Shown here in pieces: positions 56,402 to 64,000 of a stretch of 64,000 bases of DNA. The notes below the pieces were generated by a model. The model worked only from the letters and a program-made list of their open reading frames with translations. It searched no databases and was not told the DNA's origin. The DNA comes from Asticcacaulis sp. ZE23SCel15 (GTDB lineage: Bacteria; Pseudomonadota; Alphaproteobacteria; Caulobacterales; Caulobacteraceae), in assembly GCF_030505395.1 (NCBI RefSeq), contig NZ_CP130044.1:1969001-2033000 (forward strand), given 5' to 3'. Both the position numbers and the translations under genes were made by a program. The number at the start of each line of letters is the position of its first letter. Within the stretch, counting starts at the first letter, position 1.

Positions 56402-57012
56402 TCGGGCGTTTGCGGGGCCTTGTGCTGGAACTGAGCGACGAAGAAGCGCTGATTGAGGTCGGCGGTGTCGGCTATATCGTCCGCTGCGGGGTGCGCACGC
56501 TCGCTAACATGCCCGAATTGGGGACAGAGGTCATCGTCCATATCGAAAGCGTTACCCGTGAAGACGGCACACGCCTGTTCGGGTTTTTGACCAAGGATGA
56601 ACGGCAGGCCTTTGTTAGCTTACAAGGGGTGCAGGGCGTGGGGCCGAAGGCGGCACTGGCGGTGCTTGATATCATGACGCCTGTGGAACTGGCGCAGGCG
56701 GTGGCGTCTGATGATAAGACCAAGGTTGGGCGGGCGTCAGGGGTTGGCCCAAAGCTTGCCCAGCGCATTGTCATTGAATTGAAAGGCAAGCCGCTGACCG
56801 CCGCGGGCGTGTTTGAGCCGATTGGCTATAGTCCGGCGGCGGTGACGACCTTAAAACCTTCGATCAGTGGCGAAAGTGTTGCGGCCCTGATGGGGCTTGG
56901 CATGTCTGAACAGCAGTCACGACAGGCGGTCGATATGGCGCTAAAAGATCTTGGGCCGGAAGCGGAACTGGCGGCGGTTATCCGCGCCTCGCTTAAAGCC
57001 CTTGGCAGGTAG
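56398..57012 (+). CDS. ruvA: Holliday junction branch migration protein RuvA
   Basis: Binds Holliday junctions and loads RuvB. 204 residues: N-terminal OB domain ([30 protein letters not shown]), helix-hairpin-helix units ([17 protein letters not shown] and [19 protein letters not shown]) and a C-terminal UBA-like RuvB-binding domain ([23 protein letters not shown]). Confidence 0.97.
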   Translation: MIGRLRGLVLELSDEEALIEVGGVGYIVRCGVRTLANMPELGTEVIVHIESVTREDGTRLFGFLTKDERQAFVSLQGVQGVGPKAALAVLDIMTPVELAQAVASDDKTKVGRASGVGPKLAQRIVIELKGKPLTAAGVFEPIGYSPAAVTTLKPSISGESVAALMGLGMSEQQSRQAVDMALKDLGPEAELAAVIRASLKALGR

Positions 57013-57074
57013 TATAAGCGCATCCCAAAAAGTGTTTTGCGGTTTTTGGATAAGATGCGCGACAAGGATAAAGT

Positions 57075-58124
57075 ATGACAAGATTAATTTCAGGCGAGCG
57101 GCAGGACGATGAGCACGGCTCGCTGACCAGCGAACTGGGCATTGACCGCGCTCTGCGTCCGCAAACCTTTGATGATTTTGTGGGGCAGGCCCCCCTTAAA
57201 GCCAATCTCAAGGTGTTTGTGGCCGCCGCCGCCGCCCGCCGCGAATCCCTCGACCATGTGCTGTTTTATGGCCCGCCGGGCCTGGGCAAGACGACCTTGG
57301 CGCAGATCGTGGCCAAGGAGCTGGGGGTTGGATTTCGCGCCACCTCCGGGCCGATGCTGGCCAAGGCCGGTGATCTGGCAGCGATTTTGTCCAATCTTGA
57401 GCCCAATGATGTGCTGTTTATCGACGAAATTCATAGGCTTAATCCCGCCGTTGAGGAAATCCTCTATCCGGCCATGGAAGATTATGTCCTTGACCTGATT
57501 ATCGGGGACGGCCCAGCCGCGCGCACCGTGCGCATTGACTTGGCTCCGTTCACATTGGTCGGGGCCACCACGCGGGCGGGGCTATTGTCGCAGCCCCTGC
57601 GCGACCGGTTCGGCATTCCGCTTCGGCTTGAGTTCTACACGCCTGAAGAACTGACGCGGGTGGTGATCGGGGCGGCGCGTAAACTGGGTACGCCGGTCAG
57701 CGAAGACGGGGCCATAGAAATCGCCTCACGCGCGCGCGGGACGCCGCGGGTGGCGGGGCGGTTGCTGCGGCGGGTGCGCGATTTTGCCACCGCCGATGGG
57801 GCGACCACGATTGATAAAAAGGCGGCCTCGAAAGCCTTGGCGCGGCTGGAGGTCGATCAGGTTGGCCTTGACCACTCCGACCGGCGCTATCTGCGGGCGC
57901 TGATTGAAAACTACTCCGGCGGGCCGGTAGGTTTAGAGACCATCGCTGCCGCCATTGCCGAAGCCCGCGATGCGGTTGAGGATATGATTGAGCCTTATTT
58001 GCTACAGCAGGGCTTTATCCAACGCACGCCGCGCGGACGTATGGCCTGTGCGCGCGCCTATCTGCATCTGGGCCTCAATCCGCCAGCGGCAATACCCCCC
58101 ACAGGCGATCTGTTTGACGGGTAA
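57075..58124 (+). CDS. ruvB: Holliday junction DNA helicase RuvB
   Basis: AAA+ motor of branch migration, 349 residues. Walker [10 protein letters not shown], Walker [10 protein letters not shown], sensor 1 region [20 protein letters not shown] and the C-terminal winged helix ([22 protein letters not shown]) are all intact. 62 bp after ruvA. Confidence 0.98.
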   Translation: MTRLISGERQDDEHGSLTSELGIDRALRPQTFDDFVGQAPLKANLKVFVAAAAARRESLDHVLFYGPPGLGKTTLAQIVAKELGVGFRATSGPMLAKAGDLAAILSNLEPNDVLFIDEIHRLNPAVEEILYPAMEDYVLDLIIGDGPAARTVRIDLAPFTLVGATTRAGLLSQPLRDRFGIPLRLEFYTPEELTRVVIGAARKLGTPVSEDGAIEIASRARGTPRVAGRLLRRVRDFATADGATTIDKKAASKALARLEVDQVGLDHSDRRYLRALIENYSGGPVGLETIAAAIAEARDAVEDMIEPYLLQQGFIQRTPRGRMACARAYLHLGLNPPAAIPPTGDLFDG

Positions 58125-58349
58125 TATGTGCTTTACGGGCGCCGCAACTGTGCGTTGCCAATGACTACGTTGAATTTTTGGCGACAGCCCTTCCCTATGG
58201 TTAAATAAGTCTTTACAAATCGTGACCGGACGCGCAAGGTTTTCATATTGCGTTGCGGCAGAGGTAGCTTATTATTGGTATGGGCGGTGTGACCAGCGTG
58301 TCGGGCATAATTGTGTGTGTGACCTGAGCGCTTTTTGCGTAGGTGGGCT

Positions 58350-58889
58350 ATGAAAGATATCGATTTTCTGGTCGAGGGCGCGTTATCGGGCTTCATCGAT
58401 GGCCGTACCCATAGCTTGCCAATTCGTGTCTATTACGAAGACACTGATTTTTCCGGCGTCGTTTACTATGCCAATTACCTGAAATATTTTGAGCGTGGCC
58501 GTTCGGACTTTATGCGCCTGTTGAATATTCCGCACTCCGATCTGGCCGCACGCGAAGACCCGCTGGCCTTTGCGGTGGCGGAAATCAACGTCAAATACCA
58601 TGCCCCGGCTAAGATTGATGATGTCCTGTGGGTGCGCAGTGAAATCGACGGCTCACAAGGGGCGCGCTTTAACCTGACCCAGCGGATTGAGTGCAAGGGC
58701 AAGGTTCTGTGCGTCGGCAAACTGCAACTGGTGTGCATCGATATGGCGTCGCGTCCGCGCCGTCTGCCCAAGTCGCTGCTTGAGATCGTGCGCGAGAAGT
58801 TTTTACCAGAAAATAAGCCGCAGACCCTTACGCCTGAAAAAGCGGTGACGGTTGAAACGGCTCATCCCGGCAATAATCTGCTGGTATAG
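58350..58889 (+). CDS. ybgC: YbgC-family acyl-CoA thioesterase
   Basis: Hotdog-fold thioesterase at the head of tol-pal clusters. 179 residues from ATG 58350 with AGGTGGG upstream. VYYEDTDFSGVVYYANYLKYFERGRSDFMR holds the catalytic Asp. The protein is longer than most YbgC by about 40 residues, an N-terminal extension (KDIDFLVEGALSGFIDGR) and a C-terminal tail (ENKPQTLTPEKAVTVETAHP). Confidence 0.93.
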   Translation: MKDIDFLVEGALSGFIDGRTHSLPIRVYYEDTDFSGVVYYANYLKYFERGRSDFMRLLNIPHSDLAAREDPLAFAVAEINVKYHAPAKIDDVLWVRSEIDGSQGARFNLTQRIECKGKVLCVGKLQLVCIDMASRPRRLPKSLLEIVREKFLPENKPQTLTPEKAVTVETAHPGNNLLV

Positions 58890-59117
58890 TGTGCGGCTAA
58901 AACAGGCTTTATCGGGGCACGTATTGACACCTGATGGCGAACGCCAATAGCCGTGATCTGTTGCGGATAGTTGCGGCATCACTGCACTTTGCCCGAAAAT
59001 TATAAACTTAATTAACCTTGCCATAGAATTGTCATCACTCTTGAGGCAAGGTGCCGAAACATTTTAATAACGCGTGAATGGCCGTTCGCGCGTCAGGTTG
59101 CTTTTTAGGAGTCTTAT

Positions 59118-59837
59118 ATGGAAGCGGCGGCTGCCCCCGAAGCCCTCAGTTCAGGTTTGAATTTCGTTGAACTGTTTATGCAAGCCGATTGGGTCGTCAA
59201 ATCGGTGATGATCGGACTGGTGCTGGCATCCCTGTGGTCGTGGGCGATCATCATTGATAAGACCATGAAACTGAACCGCCTGAACAAAGAGGCCGACGGT
59301 TTTGAAGGCACTCTGGCGTCCGGCCGTCCGCTCGAAGATATCGGGGCATCATTAGGCACCAATCCGACCCAGCCGTTTCAGAAACTGCTGGTGGCGGTGA
59401 CCGCTGCCTGGCGCGACTATAAGGGCAAGGTGATCACGCCGTCTCAAAGCGATCTGCTGGTCAATCAGATTGACCGTGAGCTTAATCACGTCATTTCCGC
59501 CGAAGCCGATCAGATCGAGGACGGCCTGAGTATTCTGGCGGTTATCGCCACGGCCAGCCCGTTTATCGGGCTGTTCGGTACGGTGTGGGGGATCATGAAT
59601 GCCTTTGGGGCGATTGCGGCTCAGGGGGATACCAATCTGGCGACTGTGGCACCAGCCATTTCCGAAGCCCTGTTTGCCACGGCCATGGGGCTGGCGGCGG
59701 CTATTCCGGCCTATATCGGCTATAACCTGTTCAGCGCCAAGACCGGTCGTTTCGTCGGGCGCATGGAAGGGTTTGCGGATGAACTGATGGTGTCGGTGAC
59801 CCGTCGTCTGGCTGACAAGCTCGGCGGCCTGAAGTAA
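59118..59837 (+). CDS. tolQ: Tol-Pal system protein TolQ
   Basis: Inner-membrane motor subunit of the Tol system that helps constrict the envelope at division. 239 residues; AGGAG precedes the ATG. Three helices: near residues 20-45, ILAVIATASPFIGLFGTVWGIMNAF and AISEALFATAMGLAAAIPAYIGYNLF, with the conserved pore residues. First gene of tolQRAB-pal. Confidence 0.97.
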   Translation: MEAAAAPEALSSGLNFVELFMQADWVVKSVMIGLVLASLWSWAIIIDKTMKLNRLNKEADGFEGTLASGRPLEDIGASLGTNPTQPFQKLLVAVTAAWRDYKGKVITPSQSDLLVNQIDRELNHVISAEADQIEDGLSILAVIATASPFIGLFGTVWGIMNAFGAIAAQGDTNLATVAPAISEALFATAMGLAAAIPAYIGYNLFSAKTGRFVGRMEGFADELMVSVTRRLADKLGGLK

Positions 59838-59847
59838 GGAGACCGGC

Positions 59848-60336
59848 ATGGCATTGGGAACAGGCGCTGCCGGCGGAGGCCGCAGAGGTGGGCGCAGATC
59901 GCGGCGTAAGGCCGCATTGTCGGAAATCAACGTCACGCCGATGGTAGATGTGATGCTGGTGCTTCTGATCATCTTTATGGTGTCGGCACCGCTATTGACC
60001 TCCGGCGTCAAGATTGATCTGCCTAAGACCGAAGCGGCAGCGCTTAAGGATGAGGGCGATCCGCTGACGGTATCGGTGCAGCGCGACGGAAGCATTTACG
60101 TCATGGACGACCCGGCCAGCTACGATCAGATGGCGGCGCGCCTGCTTGCCATGACCAATGGTGACACCTCTAAGCCCGTCTATGTCCGCGCCGATGGCAC
60201 GGCGCCTTATGAGAGCGTGGCGCGTGTAATGGCCAAGCTGTCGACGTCGGGCTTTACCAAAATCAATCTGCTGACCGAAAGCGTCGGTGAAAAAGCCGCG
60301 TCTGCCCCGACATCGCCAGAGGTGACGCAGCCGTAA
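59848..60336 (+). CDS. tolR: Tol-Pal system protein TolR
   Basis: 162-residue proton-channel partner of TolQ. A single helix near residues 29-50 with the motif SEINVTPMVDVMLVLLIIFMVSAPL holding the essential Asp, then the periplasmic ExbD-like domain. Starts 10 bp after tolQ; its stop overlaps the tolA start. Confidence 0.96.
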   Translation: MALGTGAAGGGRRGGRRSRRKAALSEINVTPMVDVMLVLLIIFMVSAPLLTSGVKIDLPKTEAAALKDEGDPLTVSVQRDGSIYVMDDPASYDQMAARLLAMTNGDTSKPVYVRADGTAPYESVARVMAKLSTSGFTKINLLTESVGEKAASAPTSPEVTQP

Positions 60337-61160
60337 TGAAACGATCCGGTTCACTTTTATTATCGGTTCTGCTGCATGTCGGCGTGTTTGCGCTTGCCTT
60401 CATTACCTGGAAGCATCAGACGCCTAGGACCCTGACCTCATCGGTGCCGGTGACGATTATCTCGGATATGCCGACCTTTGAGCAGGCGGCGGCCCCCGTC
60501 GATGAACTGGCGGTTAAGCCGCCGGAACCGGAGCCTGCGCCCGAAGTCGTGCCTGAACCAGCCCCGCCGACACCTGGCCCGAAACAGCCAGTGCCTAAGC
60601 CCGAAGTGGCCAAGGCCCCGACGCCTCAGCCTAAACCGGCCCCCAAGGCCCCGGAAGCCTCCAAGGACGGTCTGAAAAAACCGCAGGACACCAAAAAGCC
60701 TGCGCAAAAGGCTCCGGCCAAACCGGCACCAAAGGCGCTGGATCTCGATTCCCTGACGAAAATGCAAAGCTCGCCCTCCAAAGCGCCGACGCGGGCTCCG
60801 GCGCGTGCCAATACCCGCGCGACCGATGGGGCGTCCAATGCCGGATCATCACCGGCAGATACCGGGCCAGCTATGAATGCGCTTACTGCGCGGTTGCAAA
60901 AGCTATGGTCGCCGAATTGCGACGTGCCGGGGTCTAATCAGGTCGAAGTCGATATTGGTTTTACGCTGTCTCCCGGCGGTCGTGTCGTCAAAGGGCCGGA
61001 ATGGCTGGATCGGCGCAGCGATCCGGTTTGGCAGGCCGGTGCCTCGCGGGCTATTGCTGCGGTCAGTCGTGGTCAGCCCTACGGTGATTTACCTGATGGG
61101 CTTTATAACCGGGCACTGATTATTACGTTTGATGCCAAAACTTTCTGTGCGTCGCGATAA
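60336..61160 (+). CDS. tolA: TolA-like envelope protein
   Basis: Links the TolQR motor to the outer membrane. 274 residues, short for TolA: an N-terminal helix (SLLLSVLLHVGVFALAFITW), a Pro/Ala/Lys-rich region from about 60 to 165, and a C-terminal TonB-like domain starting MNALTARLQKLWSPNCDVPG. Assigned by position and plan; sequence identity to E. coli TolA is expected to be low. Confidence 0.9.
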   Translation: MKRSGSLLLSVLLHVGVFALAFITWKHQTPRTLTSSVPVTIISDMPTFEQAAAPVDELAVKPPEPEPAPEVVPEPAPPTPGPKQPVPKPEVAKAPTPQPKPAPKAPEASKDGLKKPQDTKKPAQKAPAKPAPKALDLDSLTKMQSSPSKAPTRAPARANTRATDGASNAGSSPADTGPAMNALTARLQKLWSPNCDVPGSNQVEVDIGFTLSPGGRVVKGPEWLDRRSDPVWQAGASRAIAAVSRGQPYGDLPDGLYNRALIITFDAKTFCASR

Positions 61161-61256
61161 TCCTGCCCCATTGTTCTTTTATTTTCGTTACGACTATAGC
61201 GTTCTTAAAGGTTGGCTCGCCCCACGGGTGAGACGCCAGACCCCAGAGAGGCCCAG

Positions 61257-62606
61257 ATGATCCGGAATTCTACGCCCCACAGACCCTTTATGATCCGCAG
61301 CCTGATGGCCTTAGCGAGCGTGATCGCGGCCCTATCATGTGCGGTTATGCCCGCGAGTGCGCAGGAGCCGCTGCGGGCCACCGTCAATCAAGGTGTGATC
61401 GAGCCCTTGCCGATCGCCATCAAGATTAACTCGGCGGCGACCAACGCGTCGGGCAATCTGGGGACGCAGATTTCCAAGGTGGTCATGGCCGATCTGGAGC
61501 GTTCCGGCTTTTTCCGCCCGATTGATCCGAACGCGTTTATTCAATCTCAACTTGATGTCAATGTAACACCGAACTTTGAAAACTGGCGCACCATCAACGC
61601 GCAGGCCTTGTCGAATGGCATGGCCTTTATTGACGGGCAGGGGCGGTTGCAGGTTGATTTTCGCCTTTGGGATGTCTTCTCCGAAAAGCAGCTTTTGGGC
61701 ATGTCGTTTACCGCCACCCCCGAAAACTATCGCCGCATCGCCCATAAGATTGCCGACGCCATCTATGAAAAACTGACCGGCGAAGAAGGCTATTTCGATA
61801 CCCGCATCGTGTTTGTGGCCGAAAGCGGTGGGCGCGCCAAGCGCATCAAGCGTCTGGCGATCATGGATCAGGACGGCGCCAACCCGTCCTATCTGACCGA
61901 TGGATCTTATAAGGTCATGACCCCGCGCTTTAATGCCGACAGTCAGGAAATCACCTATATGGCGCTGCGTGATGATTCCGCGCGCATCTACATATTCAAT
62001 ATTGAGACCGGCCGTCAGGAAACGGTCGGCCAGATTAAGGGCATGGTGTTTGCGCCGCGCTTCTCGCCCGATGGTTCCAAGCTGGCCTATAGCGTGGCAC
62101 AGGGCGGCAATACCGACATCTATGTCATGGACCTGCGCTCGCGCTCTACGCGCCGGTTGACGACGGAATCGTCGATTGAAACCTCACCGTCATTTTCGGC
62201 AGATGGATCAACCATTGTCTTTACGTCTGATCGTGGCGGGTCACCTCAGATATACGCCATGAATGCCGACGGATCGGGTATCCGCCGGATTACCTTTGGC
62301 GGCGGCTCCTATTCGACGCCGGTCTATTCACCCAAGGGTGATCTGATCGCCTTTACCAAACAGTCCAGCGGCCGGTTCTCGATCGGGGTGATGGGCGCGG
62401 ATGGTTCAGGTGAGCGTCTGCTGACCTCATCCTATCTGGAGGAAGGTCCGACCTGGGCGCCCAATGGCCGTTACATCATGTTCTTCCGTGAGCCTCCGGG
62501 CGGGATGCCGTCGCTGTGGACGGTGGATGTTACCGGCCGTGTTGAACGTGCGGTTCCGTACCCCGGCGGGGCATCTGATCCGGCCTGGTCACCCCGTTTG
62601 AAGTAG
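61257..62606 (+). CDS. tolB: Tol-Pal system beta-propeller protein TolB
   Basis: Periplasmic protein linking Pal and TolA. 449 residues from ATG 61257; an ATG at 61290 would give a shorter signal peptide. Signal peptide ending PASAQ, then the N-terminal domain ([12 protein letters not shown]) and a six-bladed propeller with repeated [41 protein letters not shown] and [12 protein letters not shown] blades. Confidence 0.97.
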   Translation: MIRNSTPHRPFMIRSLMALASVIAALSCAVMPASAQEPLRATVNQGVIEPLPIAIKINSAATNASGNLGTQISKVVMADLERSGFFRPIDPNAFIQSQLDVNVTPNFENWRTINAQALSNGMAFIDGQGRLQVDFRLWDVFSEKQLLGMSFTATPENYRRIAHKIADAIYEKLTGEEGYFDTRIVFVAESGGRAKRIKRLAIMDQDGANPSYLTDGSYKVMTPRFNADSQEITYMALRDDSARIYIFNIETGRQETVGQIKGMVFAPRFSPDGSKLAYSVAQGGNTDIYVMDLRSRSTRRLTTESSIETSPSFSADGSTIVFTSDRGGSPQIYAMNADGSGIRRITFGGGSYSTPVYSPKGDLIAFTKQSSGRFSIGVMGADGSGERLLTSSYLEEGPTWAPNGRYIMFFREPPGGMPSLWTVDVTGRVERAVPYPGGASDPAWSPRLK

Positions 62607-62867
62607 GGCGCATATTTCTTTCAGGCGAGAACTATCGCTTTTTTACACTTTGAGGCGATAAACTCAGGCTTCATAAGCTATCAATGATCGAAATCGTACA
62701 GATGCCTTTGATTTGCAACCACTTCGGTTTGACAAAGCCCCAAAGCCATATCATCGTAACGATCAATGTTTACAGGCCTTATAAAGGCGTCACAAATTTC
62801 ATGTATCGGTTTTAGCCCATGAGGCCGATGCGCATTTAAACCGGCAGACTTTAAGGAACGACTTCTG

Positions 62868-63422
62868 ATGATCATGACCCTCAAAACCCTTTCCAAAATC
62901 GCGCTTGTCACGTTCGTGTCGGCGACCGTGGTGGCCTGTGCATCCAAGCCGAAGGAAGAGCCTGTCGCGCCTATGCCTGAGCCTGTGCCGACGCCCGCCC
63001 CGATGCCGGAAGCGGCACCTACGCCCGCACCGGTCGCTCCGGTCGGCGTCATCCCCGGCTCGCAGCAGGACTTTGTGGTCAATGTTGGCGACCGTGTTTA
63101 TTTCGATCTGGATCAATCGGGCCTGCGCGAAGACGCCAAGGCGCTTCTTGACGCTCAGGCCGCCTGGCTGGTGCGTTATCCCGCCGTCAAGATCCGCATC
63201 GAAGGCAATGCCGATGAACGCGGCACCCGTGAATACAACTTCGCTCTGGGTGCCCGCCGCGCCGAATCCGTGTCGCAATACCTGACGCAAAAGGGTGTCG
63301 TTCCGGCCCGCATCTCGACCATCTCCTACGGTAAGGAAAACCCGCTGGATACGACCGCTTCGGAAGAAGGCTGGGCCAAGAACCGTAACGCCAAGACGAC
63401 CCTGACCGAAGGCGCTCAGTAA
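62868..63422 (+). CDS. pal: Peptidoglycan-associated lipoprotein Pal
   Basis: Outer-membrane lipoprotein that binds peptidoglycan. 184 residues; ATG 62868 (or 62874) behind AAGGAA. Lipobox VVAC, then a Pro/Ala/Glu-rich spacer (about 27-65), then the OmpA-like domain with VYFDLDQSGL, RIEGNADERGTREYNFALGARRAESV and YGKENPLDTTASEEGWAKNR. Separated from tolB by 261 bp, so it may have its own promoter as in other species. Confidence 0.97.
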   Translation: MIMTLKTLSKIALVTFVSATVVACASKPKEEPVAPMPEPVPTPAPMPEAAPTPAPVAPVGVIPGSQQDFVVNVGDRVYFDLDQSGLREDAKALLDAQAAWLVRYPAVKIRIEGNADERGTREYNFALGARRAESVSQYLTQKGVVPARISTISYGKENPLDTTASEEGWAKNRNAKTTLTEGAQ

Positions 63423-63458
63423 GTCTTGAGAACCAAGCGATAAATCACGTTGATTTTG

Positions 63459-63491
63459 ATCGGGCCTGTGCTACGCATGGGCCCGATTTTT
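63459..63491 (+). terminator. Terminator of pal
   Basis: Stem atcgggcc/ggcccgat with a 13-nt loop followed by TTTTT, 36 bp past the pal stop. Confidence 0.9.
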
Positions 63492-63592
63492 GTAATCATG
63501 AGCCGTGATTGCGTATGGTGATTTCCACGGCGACGTAGTAAAATCCAAACCTTAAGTATCAATCATTCACTCAGATTTTCAGGGGGCTGAAA

Positions 63593-64000
63593 ATGCTCAA
63601 ATTTCGTCTTTTGGCCATGACGGCCGCCACGGTCTGCGCTCTGGGTGCAGCCCCTCAAGTGTTTGCGCAATCGACGATGGCGAAATCGTCCAAGGTTCAG
63701 CAGCACCAGAAACAAGATGGTCGCTGAAATCCCGAAATGCTCCAAAAAGCTTGGGTCCATCACCATTGTCGATGGTGACAATTCTTACGGCTGGACGCAA
63801 AACAATCTGGCCCCTCCGGCCAAGTTGCTTAAGGTCGTCGTACAAAAATCGGGTTGTTTCAGCCTGGTTGACCGCGGCGCGGGCATGGATGTGGCCCAGC
63901 GTGAGCGTGAACTCGGTAATTCCATGGGCCTGCAACGCGGCTCTAACATGGGTAAGGGCCAGATCAAGGCCGCTGACTTTGTGTTGGTGGCCGAAGTGTC
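63593..64000 (+). pseudogene. CsgG/HfaB-like exported protein, frameshifted, cut by window edge
   Basis: Starts at ATG 63593 with a Sec signal peptide ending FAQSTMAKSSK, then stops in frame at 63725. The continuing sequence, MVAEIPKCSKKLGSITIVDGDNSYGW to QRERELGNSMGLQRGSNMGKGQIKAADFVLVAEV, is in another frame and matches the CsgG family, which forms outer-membrane export pores (HfaB serves holdfast anchoring in Caulobacter). The frame is repaired by one extra G near 63694 and one extra A near 63714, both at homopolymers. The 3' end is outside the window. Confidence 0.75.

Noticed and set aside
58924-58952. TTGACA-N17-ATAGCC as the tolQ promoter
   Set aside because: The -10 part is a poor match; left out of the features.
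60480-60840. Repeat-like Pro/Ala/Lys codons in tolA as a DNA repeat array
   Set aside because: Explained by the low-complexity linker of TolA; units are irregular.

Overview
The window looks like a chromosome segment of a stalked-bacterium relative: Alphaproteobacteria, Caulobacterales, perhaps Asticcacaulis-like. This is inferred from the gene set (ruvCAB-ybgC-tolQRAB-pal, a zauP-zapA pair, an ELM1-family protein, a Caulobacter-type promoter TTGACT-N14-GCCAAAAC before gap and a perfect TTAA-N7-TTAA CtrA box). No CRISPR array, tRNA, rRNA, prophage or insertion sequence was seen.

Layout. 1-1.1 kb: end of a secreted GH10 xylanase with a poly-Ser linker. 1.2-15 kb (mostly minus strand): a frameshifted gene of unknown function, trxB, an ELM1-family protein, greA, two tandem DUF6311-like membrane proteins, and carB and carA with a small orphan gene between them. 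15-20 kb: an exported protein of unknown function, a 48-residue ORF, a beta-lactamase-fold hydrolase, fbp and a CAP-domain protein. 20-26 kb: terC under a yybP-ykoY manganese riboswitch, then gap, a frameshifted orphan gene, pgk and fba. 26-34 kb: an OmpR/EnvZ-type pair, two rRNA-modification genes, a YitT-family protein, cspA and tkt. 33.6-40 kb: zauP-zapA, a DUF2750 gene, a GH3 beta-glucosidase, a 6S RNA candidate with its promoter, fau, ymdB and yebC. 40-50 kb: two small lipoproteins, a beta-helix/Sel1 pair behind a CtrA box, a free-Met sulfoxide reductase, a permuted D-amino-acid-oxidase-like protein, ettA, an exported FAD oxidase, a GNAT enzyme and a DUF486 protein. 50-55 kb: an MFS transporter, an EAL phosphodiesterase and a TPR membrane protein. 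55-64 kb: the ruvCAB and tol-pal cluster, then the start of a CsgG/HfaB-like gene.

How the genes work together. GH10 and GH3 fit plant-polysaccharide breakdown. gap-pgk-fba, fbp and tkt form the triose/pentose interconversion core. The last 9 kb covers Holliday-junction processing and the envelope-constricting Tol-Pal machine.

The most unusual signal is a family of intergenic hairpins at four places (4619-4709, 24581-24617, 37474-37566, 39038-39082). They come in two types. Type B has exactly 11-bp perfect arms whose sequence differs at every copy, around a conserved 15-nt loop. Type A has arms of about 11 bp around a GAGGC/GCCTC-type inner hairpin. A and B occur together as a composite of about 92 bp at two loci and singly at two. 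Also notable are small orphan genes inserted between conserved core neighbours, several single-base frameshifts at homopolymers (sequencing error or decay), and a LacI-type operator upstream of gap.
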